A stretch of 64,000 nucleotides of DNA from VXYL01 sp965203685 (lineage in GTDB: Bacteria > Pseudomonadota > Gammaproteobacteria > Pseudomonadales > Azotimanducaceae), in assembly GCA_965203685.1 (NCBI GenBank), contig OZ241908.1, positions 1-64,000 of the forward strand. Direction: 5' to 3'. The notes below the pieces were generated by a model. The model saw only the letters and a program-made list of their open reading frames with translations, had not been told where the DNA came from and did not search any database. Within the stretch, counting starts at the first letter, position 1; the number at the start of each line of letters is the position of its first letter. Positions 41,581 through 49,570 of the stretch are shown piece after piece. Both the position numbers and the translations under genes were made by a program.

Positions 41581-41701
41581 CTTCCTTCCTCCACATTCGG
41601 ATATTGTGGCCTTGGGGCCAACGCGGGCCGCGTAGTTTGACACGGTTGCGGCACCGCGAAGGTGTTGTACTTTCGTTTCTGTTTCGTCTTTGGGGGTTGT
41701 C

Positions 41702-43327
41702 ATGCTGAATCGTCCACGATGCTTCCTTAACGTCGCTGCCTGCGTCGTCGCTGTAGCGGCAACGGGTCTCATCCATGCCCACGGAACGGTGGGCGTCGGC
41801 GATGACGAGGCACGTACGATCGACTTCCCGGACACCGGGACGTACGTAACCCTGGTCACGGACTTGCATACGCACTCGGTCTTTTCCGACGGTCACGTTT
41901 GGCCGAACGTCCGTGTCGCGGAGGCGCTCCGCGATGGCCTCGACGTGCTGGCGATCACCGAGCACCTCGAGTATCAGCCACATCGGCTGTTCATCCCGAA
42001 CCGCGACCGCAACGACGCCGTCGGCGAGGCGTTGCAGGCGGCCGCTGGCACCGGTTTGCTCGTGGTGGCGGGCTCCGAAATCACGCGTGATCCACCCCAT
42101 GGGCACATGAACGCCGTGTTCATCACGGACGCCAATCCGCTCTGGCCGGTCGGCGACCGCAGTGGACGTGAGTTGTCCGCCTTCCTGTCCGAGTGGACGC
42201 CCGAGAAGGCCGTCGCCGAGGCCAATTCGCAAGGCGCGTTCGTGTTCTGGAACCACCCGTGGGCGTCGCCGGCGACACCAGACCTTCGCACCGAGTTGAC
42301 CGACGCACACCGGGCCCTGATCGATCAGGGCCAATTGCACGGCATCGAGATCGTCAACGGTCAGACCTACAACGAGGAAGCGCATCGCATCGCGGTCGAG
42401 CATGACCTGACGTTCATCGGGACATCGGACGTTCACAACCTCATCGATTGGGACTACGACATCGCGGGCGGTGGTCACCGGCCGGTCACGCTGGTTCTCG
42501 CATCCGAGCGCACCCCGTCGGCGCTCAAGGAGGCCCTTTTCGCGAAACGCACGGTCGTCTGGTTCAAGGATCTCTTGATCGGGCGAGAGGAGCCCTTGGG
42601 CGCGCTACTGAACGCTGGCCTCACCATTGAGCGGGCCGAGCGCCAGGGCGCGGGGATCGTGGAGGTGACGTTGCGCAACAGCACGGATGCAGCCTTACGA
42701 CTCCGACATCTCTCGACCGAGGCACAGTCGCTGCACCGGCGTGCCGACTTGGTCGACCTGTCGCCCCAGGGCGTTGCGGAGCTACGGGTGAAGCCAGCGA
42801 CCGCGAGCGACGAAGTTGCGCTGACTTTCGAAGTCCTGAATGCGTTGACTACCCCCAACTCCCGCGCCGAGGTCACGGTGCGACACGCGGTGGAAGGGCC
42901 GCCCCTGCCCACGTCGTACACCTATGACGGCAAACCCGCGTTCACGATCGAGTTTCCGGCGGGGACCAACATCGACGCGCCGGCCGAGCTCGGCGAGGTC
43001 TTCGCCGCGCAGACGCCGGACGGCGTGACCTTCGGGGTGTTCGTCGACGAGGTCGTCGCGCTGGATGCGGTGGTCAATCTATTCATGGAGACGGTGGCGG
43101 ATTTGGGGTCGGATTTCGCGGTCACTGCGAACCGCCCGATCACGCTTGCCGACGGCACGTCGGCTTACCGATCGGAGGTGACCTGGTTTTACAGCCCTGC
43201 AAGCTTGGACCTGAAGACGCAGATCGTCTCCGCCGTCAAGGACGGCAACGTGGTCTGGATAGCCGCTCACCCACGGCGACATATGCCGCACATCGGGCGA
43301 CTCGTTGAGAGCTTGCGGTTTGACTGA
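41702..43327 (+). CDS. exported PHP-type metallohydrolase (CehA/McbA-like)
   Basis: The 541-residue protein starts at an ATG at 41702 with a signal peptide (MLNRPRCFLNVAACVVAVAATGLIHA is the region 1-26). The metal motif DLHTHSVFSDG, ITEHLEY, EITRDPPHGHMNAVF, WNHPW and GTSDVHN supply PHP-domain histidines and aspartates. The C-terminal third (beyond about residue 400) is an added beta-rich domain. CehA/McbA-like enzymes hydrolyse esters or phosphodiesters, including carbaryl-type carbamates in one group; the substrate here is open. It is followed six bases on by an outer-membrane barrel gene. Confidence 0.8.
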   Translation: MLNRPRCFLNVAACVVAVAATGLIHAHGTVGVGDDEARTIDFPDTGTYVTLVTDLHTHSVFSDGHVWPNVRVAEALRDGLDVLAITEHLEYQPHRLFIPNRDRNDAVGEALQAAAGTGLLVVAGSEITRDPPHGHMNAVFITDANPLWPVGDRSGRELSAFLSEWTPEKAVAEANSQGAFVFWNHPWASPATPDLRTELTDAHRALIDQGQLHGIEIVNGQTYNEEAHRIAVEHDLTFIGTSDVHNLIDWDYDIAGGGHRPVTLVLASERTPSALKEALFAKRTVVWFKDLLIGREEPLGALLNAGLTIERAERQGAGIVEVTLRNSTDAALRLRHLSTEAQSLHRRADLVDLSPQGVAELRVKPATASDEVALTFEVLNALTTPNSRAEVTVRHAVEGPPLPTSYTYDGKPAFTIEFPAGTNIDAPAELGEVFAAQTPDGVTFGVFVDEVVALDAVVNLFMETVADLGSDFAVTANRPITLADGTSAYRSEVTWFYSPASLDLKTQIVSAVKDGNVVWIAAHPRRHMPHIGRLVESLRFD

Positions 43328-43333
43328 TTTGAA

Positions 43334-44110
43334 ATGAGTTCACGCCATTGGCGCCGAAGCGGGTGCGCGCTTGCCGCGCTGTTGCTGTGCATGGCGGTCG
43401 ATGCCGCCGAGTGGAGCAACACCGAGTTGCATCTTCAGGTTGGGCGTTTGGACGTACCAGCCTTCGCTGGCGGCGGAAGGGCCAACCACGTCATCTATAC
43501 GTTGCAGCACGCTAGCGGGTGGAAGTACGGCGACACGTTTTTCTTCGTCGACGTGCTGGACTCGCAGGAGAGTGGGTTCCAGGACTTCGATGCCTACGGC
43601 GAGATCTATGCGAACCTGAGCCTGGGAAAGATGCGCGGTCAGCCGGTTGCCTTCGGCCCGGTGTCGGACGTCGGCCTGATCGGAGGCGGCAACTGGGCCG
43701 CAGACGCGAACGTGCGTAAGTACGCCGCCGGCATCCGCTTGGGGCTCGGCCTTGATGGCTTTGCATTCGCGAACCTCGACGTGATGGCGCTCGTGGACCG
43801 CAGCGAAGGAATCGCGTCGGGCGGCGCGCCCTCGGAGGACGACACCGTGCTCGTGGACTTCAATTTCGCGCGACCGTTCACGATCGGCGCAGCGGACTTC
43901 AGCGTTGAGGGACACATCGAGTACGTCGGCGGACGGACCAACGAACTCGGCGCCCAGGTTGAGTCTTGGATCCTCGCGCAGCCCCAGTTGCAGTGGCATG
44001 TGAACGAGCGGATCGCGATCGGCATCGAGTACCAGTTCTGGATGAACAAGCTCGGGGACGCCTCGACCGACGAGAGTGCCGTTCAGGCGCTGCTCGTCTG
44101 GGAGCTGTAG
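43334..44110 (+). CDS. outer-membrane beta-barrel protein (Tsx/DUF5020-like)
   Basis: The 258-residue protein has a signal peptide (residues 1-24) and alternating-strand sequence. Its motif VIYTLQHASGWKYGDTFFFVD is typical of Tsx-like nucleoside channels and the related DUF5020 proteins. The last strand ends ALLVWEL, near the C-terminal aromatic signal for barrel assembly. It is probably an outer-membrane channel. It lies between two exported or anchored hydrolases on the same strand and may admit their substrate. Confidence 0.78.
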   Translation: MSSRHWRRSGCALAALLLCMAVDAAEWSNTELHLQVGRLDVPAFAGGGRANHVIYTLQHASGWKYGDTFFFVDVLDSQESGFQDFDAYGEIYANLSLGKMRGQPVAFGPVSDVGLIGGGNWAADANVRKYAAGIRLGLGLDGFAFANLDVMALVDRSEGIASGGAPSEDDTVLVDFNFARPFTIGAADFSVEGHIEYVGGRTNELGAQVESWILAQPQLQWHVNERIAIGIEYQFWMNKLGDASTDESAVQALLVWEL

Positions 44111-44144
44111 CATTGCTGTTACAAGGCGATCCTTGGGGTTCCCA

Positions 44145-45095
44145 ATGAGCACGTTGTCAAAAGCGGCTCTTGGAGCCGTGGTACTTGTCGTGGCTCTGGC
44201 CCTGCTTGGCCGCCTATTCTTGGCTACGGACCTGAACCGAGACGAACTTGACCAGTACGCCTACAGCACGTTGACACTGCCGGACGACATGTCCGTCAAC
44301 TATCGCGTGCAGGGAAGATCTGACGGGATTCCACTTCTTCTCATCCATGGTGGTGGCGACTCGCTCGACACTTGGCAGCCATGGGCGGATCGGCTGAAAG
44401 ACGACTACAAGGTCATCACCGTTGACTTGCCTGGACACGGCCTGACGGACCCCGATCCGGACAAGGCGTATGGTCGATGGTTGTTCGCTCGGTTCGTGCG
44501 CGACTTCGCCGATGCGCTCGGACTCGAGCAGTTCGTGATCGGAGGCAGTTCCTACGGGGGCGAGACCGCCCTTCGTTTCGTAATCGACAATCCGGGGAGG
44601 GCGCTAGCCATGCTATTGGTCTCTCCCGGCGGCTATAAGGGCGAAATGCCGGATTCGGAGGCGGAACTGCTCAAGCTCGTGGACTCGCCCATCAGACATC
44701 TCTTGCCTTACATCACGACCAGAGGTGCGCTGCGGGACTCGTTGGCGGAGTATTTCCTGCCGACCGCGCTTACGCCGGAGTTGGTGGAGCGGATGTACCA
44801 GCTCTGGCGCTACGAGAAAAACCGCCAGACGTTCTACGACATGGTCGCCTACGCGGCCGAGACCTACAGGGATATCGAAGGCCTGGAACACATCGACGTA
44901 CCTGTGCTCCTCCTGTGGGGCGTGCACGATCGAGTAACGCCGCCGGACATGGGGCGGAGATTCGACCGTGAGATCGCGAACAGCACGCTGATCGTCTATC
45001 AGAACGCCGGACATGTGGCGATGGTGGAGAACCCCGACGAAAGCGCGAAGGATGCGCGGCGATTCCTGAGAGAAAACGGCATCCGTTCGGATTGA
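44145..45095 (+). CDS. membrane-anchored alpha/beta hydrolase
   Basis: The 316-residue protein starts at an ATG at 44145. An N-terminal hydrophobic helix (residues 8-27) acts as signal or anchor. Catalytic features are the LLIHGGGDSLDTW oxyanion region, the nucleophile GGSSYGGET, an aspartate in WGVHDRVTP and a histidine in NAGHVAMVE. It resembles haloalkane-dehalogenase-like or lipase-like hydrolases. The location next to a channel and a PHP hydrolase, on one strand with short gaps, suggests a small envelope operon for ester breakdown. Confidence 0.82.
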   Translation: MSTLSKAALGAVVLVVALALLGRLFLATDLNRDELDQYAYSTLTLPDDMSVNYRVQGRSDGIPLLLIHGGGDSLDTWQPWADRLKDDYKVITVDLPGHGLTDPDPDKAYGRWLFARFVRDFADALGLEQFVIGGSSYGGETALRFVIDNPGRALAMLLVSPGGYKGEMPDSEAELLKLVDSPIRHLLPYITTRGALRDSLAEYFLPTALTPELVERMYQLWRYEKNRQTFYDMVAYAAETYRDIEGLEHIDVPVLLLWGVHDRVTPPDMGRRFDREIANSTLIVYQNAGHVAMVENPDESAKDARRFLRENGIRSD

Positions 45096-45172
45096 TGGAC
45101 GCAGTACGTGCCTGCGGCCCGCCCGATTGAAGGCGTAGCATCGTGCATCGCGTCGCGCCAGCGGCCCGCCCA

Positions 45173-45214
45173 GCAGAATGCGCAGCATTCTGCATCGCGT
45201 CGCGTCAGCGACGC
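45173..45214. repeat. two adjacent hairpins and a partial direct repeat in a 154-base gap
   Basis: GCAGAATGC (45173-45181) and GCATTCTGC (45185-45193) form a perfect nine-pair stem with a three-base loop, and GCGTCGC/GCGACGC (45197-45203, 45208-45214) adds a seven-pair stem. An imperfect direct repeat, GCATCGCGTCGCGCCAGCG at about 45144 and GCATCGCGTCGCGTCAGCG at about 45192, spans the same area. It may be a terminator after the hydrolase gene or a leader structure for the oxygenase gene. Confidence 0.4.
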
Positions 45215-45249
45215 GCGTAGACTCGTCCGTTCAGTACGGAGGGCGGCAG

Positions 45250-46044
45250 ATGACAGTGCGAGCGGCAGTCCGCTACCTCAGCGACGAGTGGAAAACGCGT
45301 CCTGACAGGGCCTTCATCTACTCGAAGGAGACGCGGCATCAGAACACGACGAAGCGCGACGTGACGATCACTGACGCGCGGCCGCTGGTTGCCGACGGGT
45401 CCATCGACATCGAGCGCAACGGCTTCACGTACGCGTCCTACGAGCCGGGCGTCACCGACTACGCCGACGGCGATGCGGTGAAATCGAGCTACGAGACGGC
45501 GATCGCGCCGCTGTTACGCGAGCTCACGAATGCCCGGGAGGTCTACGTGCAAAGCCACCAAACGCGCACGGAAGACCCTGAGACGTTCCTTGGCGCGTAC
45601 TCGCGTTACGTGCACTGCGACTATCCGATGGCGCCGAACACCGAGCGTGTCGCCAGCCTGCTCAAGACGCACGGCCGCTCAACCTCGAATATCGAGGGCC
45701 TCGACTACCTGTGGTTCAACATCTGGGCACCGATCGAGCGGCCAGCCGAACAGAACCAGCTCACGGTCATCGACGCATCGAGTCTGGCCGACGAGGACTT
45801 CCAGGAGTACCACTTCACCCCGAACAAAGACGGCGGGTTCGCCGCGATCCCGACCTGGAACGCCAACCACCGCTTCTACTACGTGTCGAACATGCGCCCG
45901 GGCGAAGCGATCGTCTTCAAGCAGTACGACTCGCGCCCGGGCATGCCGAAAGTCTGCCCGCACACGGCGTTCTACGACCCGTCGGTCGGCGAGAACCACC
46001 CGGGACGGCGCAGCGTCGAGTTTCGGGCCGTCTGCATCCTCTAA
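45250..46044 (+). CDS. CmcJ/NvfI-family Fe(II)/2-oxoglutarate oxygenase-like protein
   Basis: The 264-residue protein starts at an ATG with GGAGGGCGG upstream. Its VHCDYP with the HxD iron ligands, LWFNIWAPIERP, LTVIDASSL, FYYVSNMRPGEAIVFKQYDS and CPHTAFYDPS (distal histidine) closely fit the CmcJ/NvfI family, first known from cephamycin hydroxylation-methoxylation and fungal meroterpenoids. The role in bacteria outside biosynthetic clusters is unclear. It is followed 23 bases on by the truncated RecG-like gene. Confidence 0.82.
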   Translation: MTVRAAVRYLSDEWKTRPDRAFIYSKETRHQNTTKRDVTITDARPLVADGSIDIERNGFTYASYEPGVTDYADGDAVKSSYETAIAPLLRELTNAREVYVQSHQTRTEDPETFLGAYSRYVHCDYPMAPNTERVASLLKTHGRSTSNIEGLDYLWFNIWAPIERPAEQNQLTVIDASSLADEDFQEYHFTPNKDGGFAAIPTWNANHRFYYVSNMRPGEAIVFKQYDSRPGMPKVCPHTAFYDPSVGENHPGRRSVEFRAVCIL

Positions 46045-46067
46045 CCGCAGCTTTGCGGAGACTTCGA

Positions 46068-46907
46068 ATGGCCTACATGGAGGCCAGCGTCCAAGACGAA
46101 CGCATTCTCGCGGAGAAAAGACGCCGCGGCGATGCGCCGTTCGATGCCCGACCAGTATGCGGGGCGACCCTTGACGATCTTGACTTGGCGCGGTTCCAGT
46201 ACCTCTACCTGCCGCGCGCTTTCGACGAGGAAGTCCTAGCACGGAACGACCGCACGGTGGAGGAACGGCTTGCCGCCACGAAGATGATCGCAGGCGTCGA
46301 CCAGCCGATACCCACTGTACTAGGCGTCCTGATGCTCGCCGAGAAGCCCATGGACTACATCCCCGGTGCCTACGTGCAGTTCATTCGGTTCGCGGGCACG
46401 GATCGTGCGGATCCGATCATCGACAATGCGCGGTTCGACGGTCCCATGCAGGACAACATGCGAGCTCTCGATTCCACGCTGCGCGGTCAGATACGCACGT
46501 CCGTGGAGATCGGGTCCGAGACAACCGAAGTTCGCCGCTCGACGTATGCTCCCGACGCGCTGCGCGAGTTCATGCGCAATGCCGTGATGCACAGGGCCTA
46601 CGAGGCGACGAACAGCCCAGTGCATCTGTCGTGGTTTGACGACCGCGTCGAGATCGTGAGCCCGGGTGGACCGTTCGGCGACGTTAAAGCCGGATCGTTC
46701 GGCGAACCCGGAGTCATCGGCTACCGGAACCCCAATCTCGCGGAAGCGATGCGCGTGTGCGGTCTGGTCCAACGCTTCGGCGCCGGCATCCCGATGGCGC
46801 GACGTGCGTTGCGCGACAGCAACCAGCCGCCGCCCGAGTTCGAGGTGGATGGCCGACGGGTCCGCTGTACCGTGCGTGTGCGACCCGACTGGCCCGGGAA
46901 CCTGTAG
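46068..46907 (+). pseudogene. 5'-truncated RecG-like/AlbA-domain ATPase-like gene
   Basis: The 279 residues match the C-terminal two-thirds of COG2865-type proteins: SVQDERILAEKRRRGDAPFDARPV, PIPTVLGVLMLAEKP, then ALREFMRNAVMHRAYEATN (histidine-kinase-type ATPase-like motif), DRVEIVSPGGPFG and CGLVQRFGAGIPMARRAL. The Schlafen/AlbA_2 domain that normally occupies the first 150 or so residues is missing; the oxygenase gene ends where it should be. A GGAG site precedes the ATG, so a shortened protein could still be made. It looks like a remnant left by recombination. Confidence 0.7.
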
Positions 46908-46968
46908 CGACTTAGGTCCGGTGTTAGGATTTGGTTGGGTTAGGGCTATCGGTCAGGAAGGCAGACTG

Positions 46969-47220
46969 ATGCGGGGTACGCGCAAGCGAAAACTCGAGGA
47001 CCTAGACCCCGCCGAGTTCATGGCCGTGCTCGATGAGGGTGGGCGCAAGTTCAACGAGGAGTGTGATCGGCTGGGCATCTCGCGGGTGATCGAGATCGAC
47101 GGGCAGACCGTTTTGTACCACCCGGACGGGACGCACACGCCGTTGCCGAGCGACCGCGCCGCGCTGGAGGCGCTCTTCCGGCGCTACAAGGTGGCGTCCG
47201 ATGAAGCCTGTTGCCCGTAA
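46969..47220 (+). CDS. small putative antitoxin upstream of zeta-like kinase
   Basis: The 83-residue acidic protein is preceded by AGGAAGG. It contains DLDPAEFMAVLDEGGRKFNEECDRLGISRV and a C-terminal ALEALFRRYK helix. I do not recognise the family; it is not the classical epsilon antitoxin. It overlaps the kinase gene by 20 bases in another frame, which is typical of toxin-antitoxin pairs. The antitoxin assignment is from position only. Confidence 0.6.
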   Translation: MRGTRKRKLEDLDPAEFMAVLDEGGRKFNEECDRLGISRVIEIDGQTVLYHPDGTHTPLPSDRAALEALFRRYKVASDEACCP

Positions 47221-47839
47221 CCGCCCATGCTTCACCATCTTCGGCGGCCCGAACGGGTCCGGGAAGTCGACCGCCTATGATCGGTTCGTAAGAGCGGGAT
47301 TCGACTCGGGCGAGTACCTGAATCCCGACGAGATCGCCAAGTCCGCGAGCGAGTCCGGTGCCGGTCGATCAGCCTTCGACATGCGCGCTGGTCGGGTGGT
47401 GCTCGAGCGCACCCGGTCGCTGGTCAATGCACGTCGGTCGTTCGTGCGCGAGTCGACGCTCACGGGCCGGGAGATCGTCCGCACCGCGGGGCGAGCGAAG
47501 GCGGCCGGCTACCGGCTCGTCCTGGTTTTCGTTGCCGTTACCTCGCCCGCCACGCCCCGTGGACGGATCGCTGTTCGCGTTGCGAAAGGAGGCCACGACA
47601 TACCAGTCGACGCGCAAGAGAGACGCTTCCCACGCTCGTTCGACAACGTGCGGCGGATGGTGCGCCTTGTCGATGTGACCTATTTCCTGGACAACGCCGG
47701 GTTGCAGCACCGGCTAGTCGCGACGGCGTGCCGGGGAACGCTCACCTTCTTGGACGCGCAGGAGGCCGCGTGGGTCGAGCGAGCCACAGCGGAATCTGCC
47801 GAGGGCTCGACTGCAGAAGTCCCGCGAGGAAGCGCTTAA
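47201..47839 (+). CDS. zeta-toxin-like nucleotide kinase
   Basis: The 212-residue P-loop protein carries FTIFGGPNGSGKST and YLNPDEIA, the hallmark of zeta-toxin/AAA_33 kinases of the UDP-sugar-phosphorylating type, with VRESTLTGREIV as the substrate loop and VTYFLDNAG near the end. The insertion ARVAKGGHDIP with RRFPRSFDN is typical of the predicted ABC-type ATPase (COG4185) group. It is probably toxic by phosphorylating peptidoglycan precursors, or a housekeeping relative. It is translationally coupled to the small gene upstream. Confidence 0.85.
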   Translation: MKPVARNRPCFTIFGGPNGSGKSTAYDRFVRAGFDSGEYLNPDEIAKSASESGAGRSAFDMRAGRVVLERTRSLVNARRSFVRESTLTGREIVRTAGRAKAAGYRLVLVFVAVTSPATPRGRIAVRVAKGGHDIPVDAQERRFPRSFDNVRRMVRLVDVTYFLDNAGLQHRLVATACRGTLTFLDAQEAAWVERATAESAEGSTAEVPRGSA

Positions 47840-47936
47840 GGACCTGCGCTCGTCTGAACGGATGACCGAGGATCTAGAGATCCGCGAACCGCGAAGCCGG
47901 TACGTGGCTACCTCGCCGAGCGGGGCGTGACGGTGC

Positions 47937-47972
47937 GCGGACGTCGGCGAACGGCTTGCCGTTCGCGTCCGC
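47937..47972 (+). repeat. REP-like hairpin with inner stem
   Basis: Outer arms GCGGAC and GTCCGC enclose GCGAACGG and CCGTTCGC (a perfect eight-pair inner stem with loop CTTG); four bases bulge on the left. The flanks GTGACGGTGC and ATTCCG are those of other copies in the window. It lies with a second unit (47998-48015) in the 195-base gap between convergent genes, arranged head to head. Confidence 0.6.
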
Positions 47973-47997
47973 ATTCCGACCTTATACAGGGACAGAT

Positions 47998-48015
47998 GCG
48001 GGCCGGGAGGCCCGC
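47998..48015 (-). repeat. REP-like hairpin with compensatory stem changes
   Basis: GCGGGCC-GGGA-GGCCCGC is a perfect seven-pair stem with a four-base loop. Compared with the GCGGACG/CGTCCGC form it has two base changes on each side, and both pairs are kept. The minus-strand flanks (GGTAC before, ATCTG after) match the other copies, so this is the same element with stem-preserving changes. Confidence 0.6.
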
Positions 48016-48034
48016 GTACCTCGATGGCGTCCAG

Positions 48035-49090
48035 CTAGACGTCCTCTTCGCCGCCGCCGTTCTCCGCGGAGCGGTAGAGGGCGTCGAGCATCCGCTGCAC
48101 CGCTAGTCCGTCCTCGCCGGGCGCGAGGCTCGGCTTGTCGTAGAGGCAGTGGTCGACGAAGTTGTGCATCTTGCGACGGAAGATGTCGCCTTGGCCGAGC
48201 CAGCCGGGTGCCTTGTTGACCATGTGTCCGTGCTCGTCCGTGAAGATGCCGGGCGGATCCCAGCTCCCGCCGCCCGCGTCGCCCATCAGTTCGAAGTTCC
48301 ACTCGTTCTTCTCGATGTGGGCGGCGAAGCAGGCTTCGATGTGGACGACGGCACCGTTGGCGAAGCGGATGCGGCCGACGGCCAGATCTTCCACGGTGTA
48401 CGTCTCGTGGTCCCAGCCCTTCCACATGGACTCGACCTCGTCGGACGGCTTGTCGCCGATGTAGGTGAACATGTCGGCCGATGCGCTGATGGGTTCGGGA
48501 GAGCCCATGGTGTAGTGGGTCATCTCGAGGACGTGTACGCCGATGTCGATGAGCGGACCGCCACCCTGCAGGTCCTTGCGCCCGAAAACGCCCCAGTTGG
48601 GGATGCCGCGGCGGCGTAACGCCTTGACCCGGCCGAACAGGATGTTGCCGAACTGCCCGTCGTCGAAGGCTCGCCTGAGGAACTGCGTGCGCGGGTGGTA
48701 GCGGTACTGGAAGCCGATCACCAGCTTCTGCCCGGTGTCCCGGGCCGCGGCGAGCATGCGTTCGCCAGCGGCGGCGGAGTGCGCCAGGGGCTTCTCGCAG
48801 AGCACGTGGCAGCCGGCGTTCAAGGCGTCGATCGTCGGTTGCTCGTGCAGCCTGTTCGGCGTGCACACGGAAACCGCGTCGAGGTCCTCCTTGGCGAGCA
48901 TTTCCGTCCAGTCGGCATACATGCCGTTGATGCCGAAGCGTTCGCGGTGCCGTAGCATGCCGGACTCGGCGACATCGGCCATCGCGACGAGTTCCACGTC
49001 GTCGCGCTTGACGAGTTCGGTGAGGTGCGCGCCGGCGATCCCGCCCGCGCCGATGAAGCCGTAGCGGAGCTTCTTGTTGTTCTGGGTCAT
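48035..49090 (-). CDS. Gfo/Idh/MocA family oxidoreductase
   Basis: The 351-residue protein starts LRYGFIGAGGIAGAHL, with an NAD(P) glycine motif, then VLCEKPLAHS with the EKP catalytic lysine, and GGPLIDIGVHVLEM with the GxxxDxxxH active-site histidine pattern (DIGVH). A C-terminal beta-sheet domain follows. Such enzymes oxidise or reduce sugars, inositols or similar. It converges on the zeta-like kinase gene across the hairpin repeats, and is followed upstream by a cupin gene on the same strand, 88 bases away. Confidence 0.9.
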   Translation of the reverse strand: MTQNNKKLRYGFIGAGGIAGAHLTELVKRDDVELVAMADVAESGMLRHRERFGINGMYADWTEMLAKEDLDAVSVCTPNRLHEQPTIDALNAGCHVLCEKPLAHSAAAGERMLAAARDTGQKLVIGFQYRYHPRTQFLRRAFDDGQFGNILFGRVKALRRRGIPNWGVFGRKDLQGGGPLIDIGVHVLEMTHYTMGSPEPISASADMFTYIGDKPSDEVESMWKGWDHETYTVEDLAVGRIRFANGAVVHIEACFAAHIEKNEWNFELMGDAGGGSWDPPGIFTDEHGHMVNKAPGWLGQGDIFRRKMHNFVDHCLYDKPSLAPGEDGLAVQRMLDALYRSAENGGGEEDV

Positions 49091-49178
49091 GCTGTGTCTA
49101 TTCTCGGTGTCCGCGGTTCAAGGTCATCCACTGGCCGAGTCTGGGGCCGGCAGCCCCTGGCAGGTTCTGGATGGGGCG

Positions 49179-49529
49179 TCATGCCGCGTGGAGTTCCTCC
49201 GGTGGTCTCACGAACGGCTGCGGCACCGGATCCTTCGTCATGCCGACGAGGCCCTTGTAGCCGTGGTGCTCCTCCTCGATGTGCAGCGTGCGTTGGGGAA
49301 TGATGAATCGACTGCCGGGCCCGCATTCATGCAAGGTGCCGTCCGCCGGATCCTGGAACCGGAACACGCCTTCTTCGACATAGAAGTGGATGCCCACGTC
49401 GTGCCAGTGGATCGGCGTCCCGCCGCTTGGCGGCGCGTCGACTTCATGGAGGTGGAGCCCGGCCGCTTCGATCTCGGCGCGGGCTTCGCTTTGCTCGGTG
49501 AAATAGCCATGTTCGACGGAAATGCCCAT
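49179..49529 (-). CDS. small cupin-domain protein
   Basis: The 116-residue single cupin has metal-ligand histidines in TPIHWHDVGIHFYVEEG and in RTLHIEEEHHGY, with the PGSRFIIPQRTLHIEE strand typical of the second cupin motif. A GGAGGGG ribosome site precedes the ATG at 49529. It is probably cytoplasmic. Cupins of this size bind small acids or act as isomerases or dioxygenases; no function can be fixed. It lies between the epoxide hydrolase and the Gfo/Idh gene on the same strand. Confidence 0.8.
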   Translation of the reverse strand: MGISVEHGYFTEQSEARAEIEAAGLHLHEVDAPPSGGTPIHWHDVGIHFYVEEGVFRFQDPADGTLHECGPGSRFIIPQRTLHIEEEHHGYKGLVGMTKDPVPQPFVRPPEELHAA

Positions 49530-49570
49530 CGTCCCCTCCTCGTGATTCGCTTTCAGTTGCGGTTTCGACT

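Noticed and set aside
45173..45214. Hairpin pair as an attachment site (attC or att) for an integron or phage
   Set aside because: No integrase is present in the window and the repeats lack attC core-site sequences.
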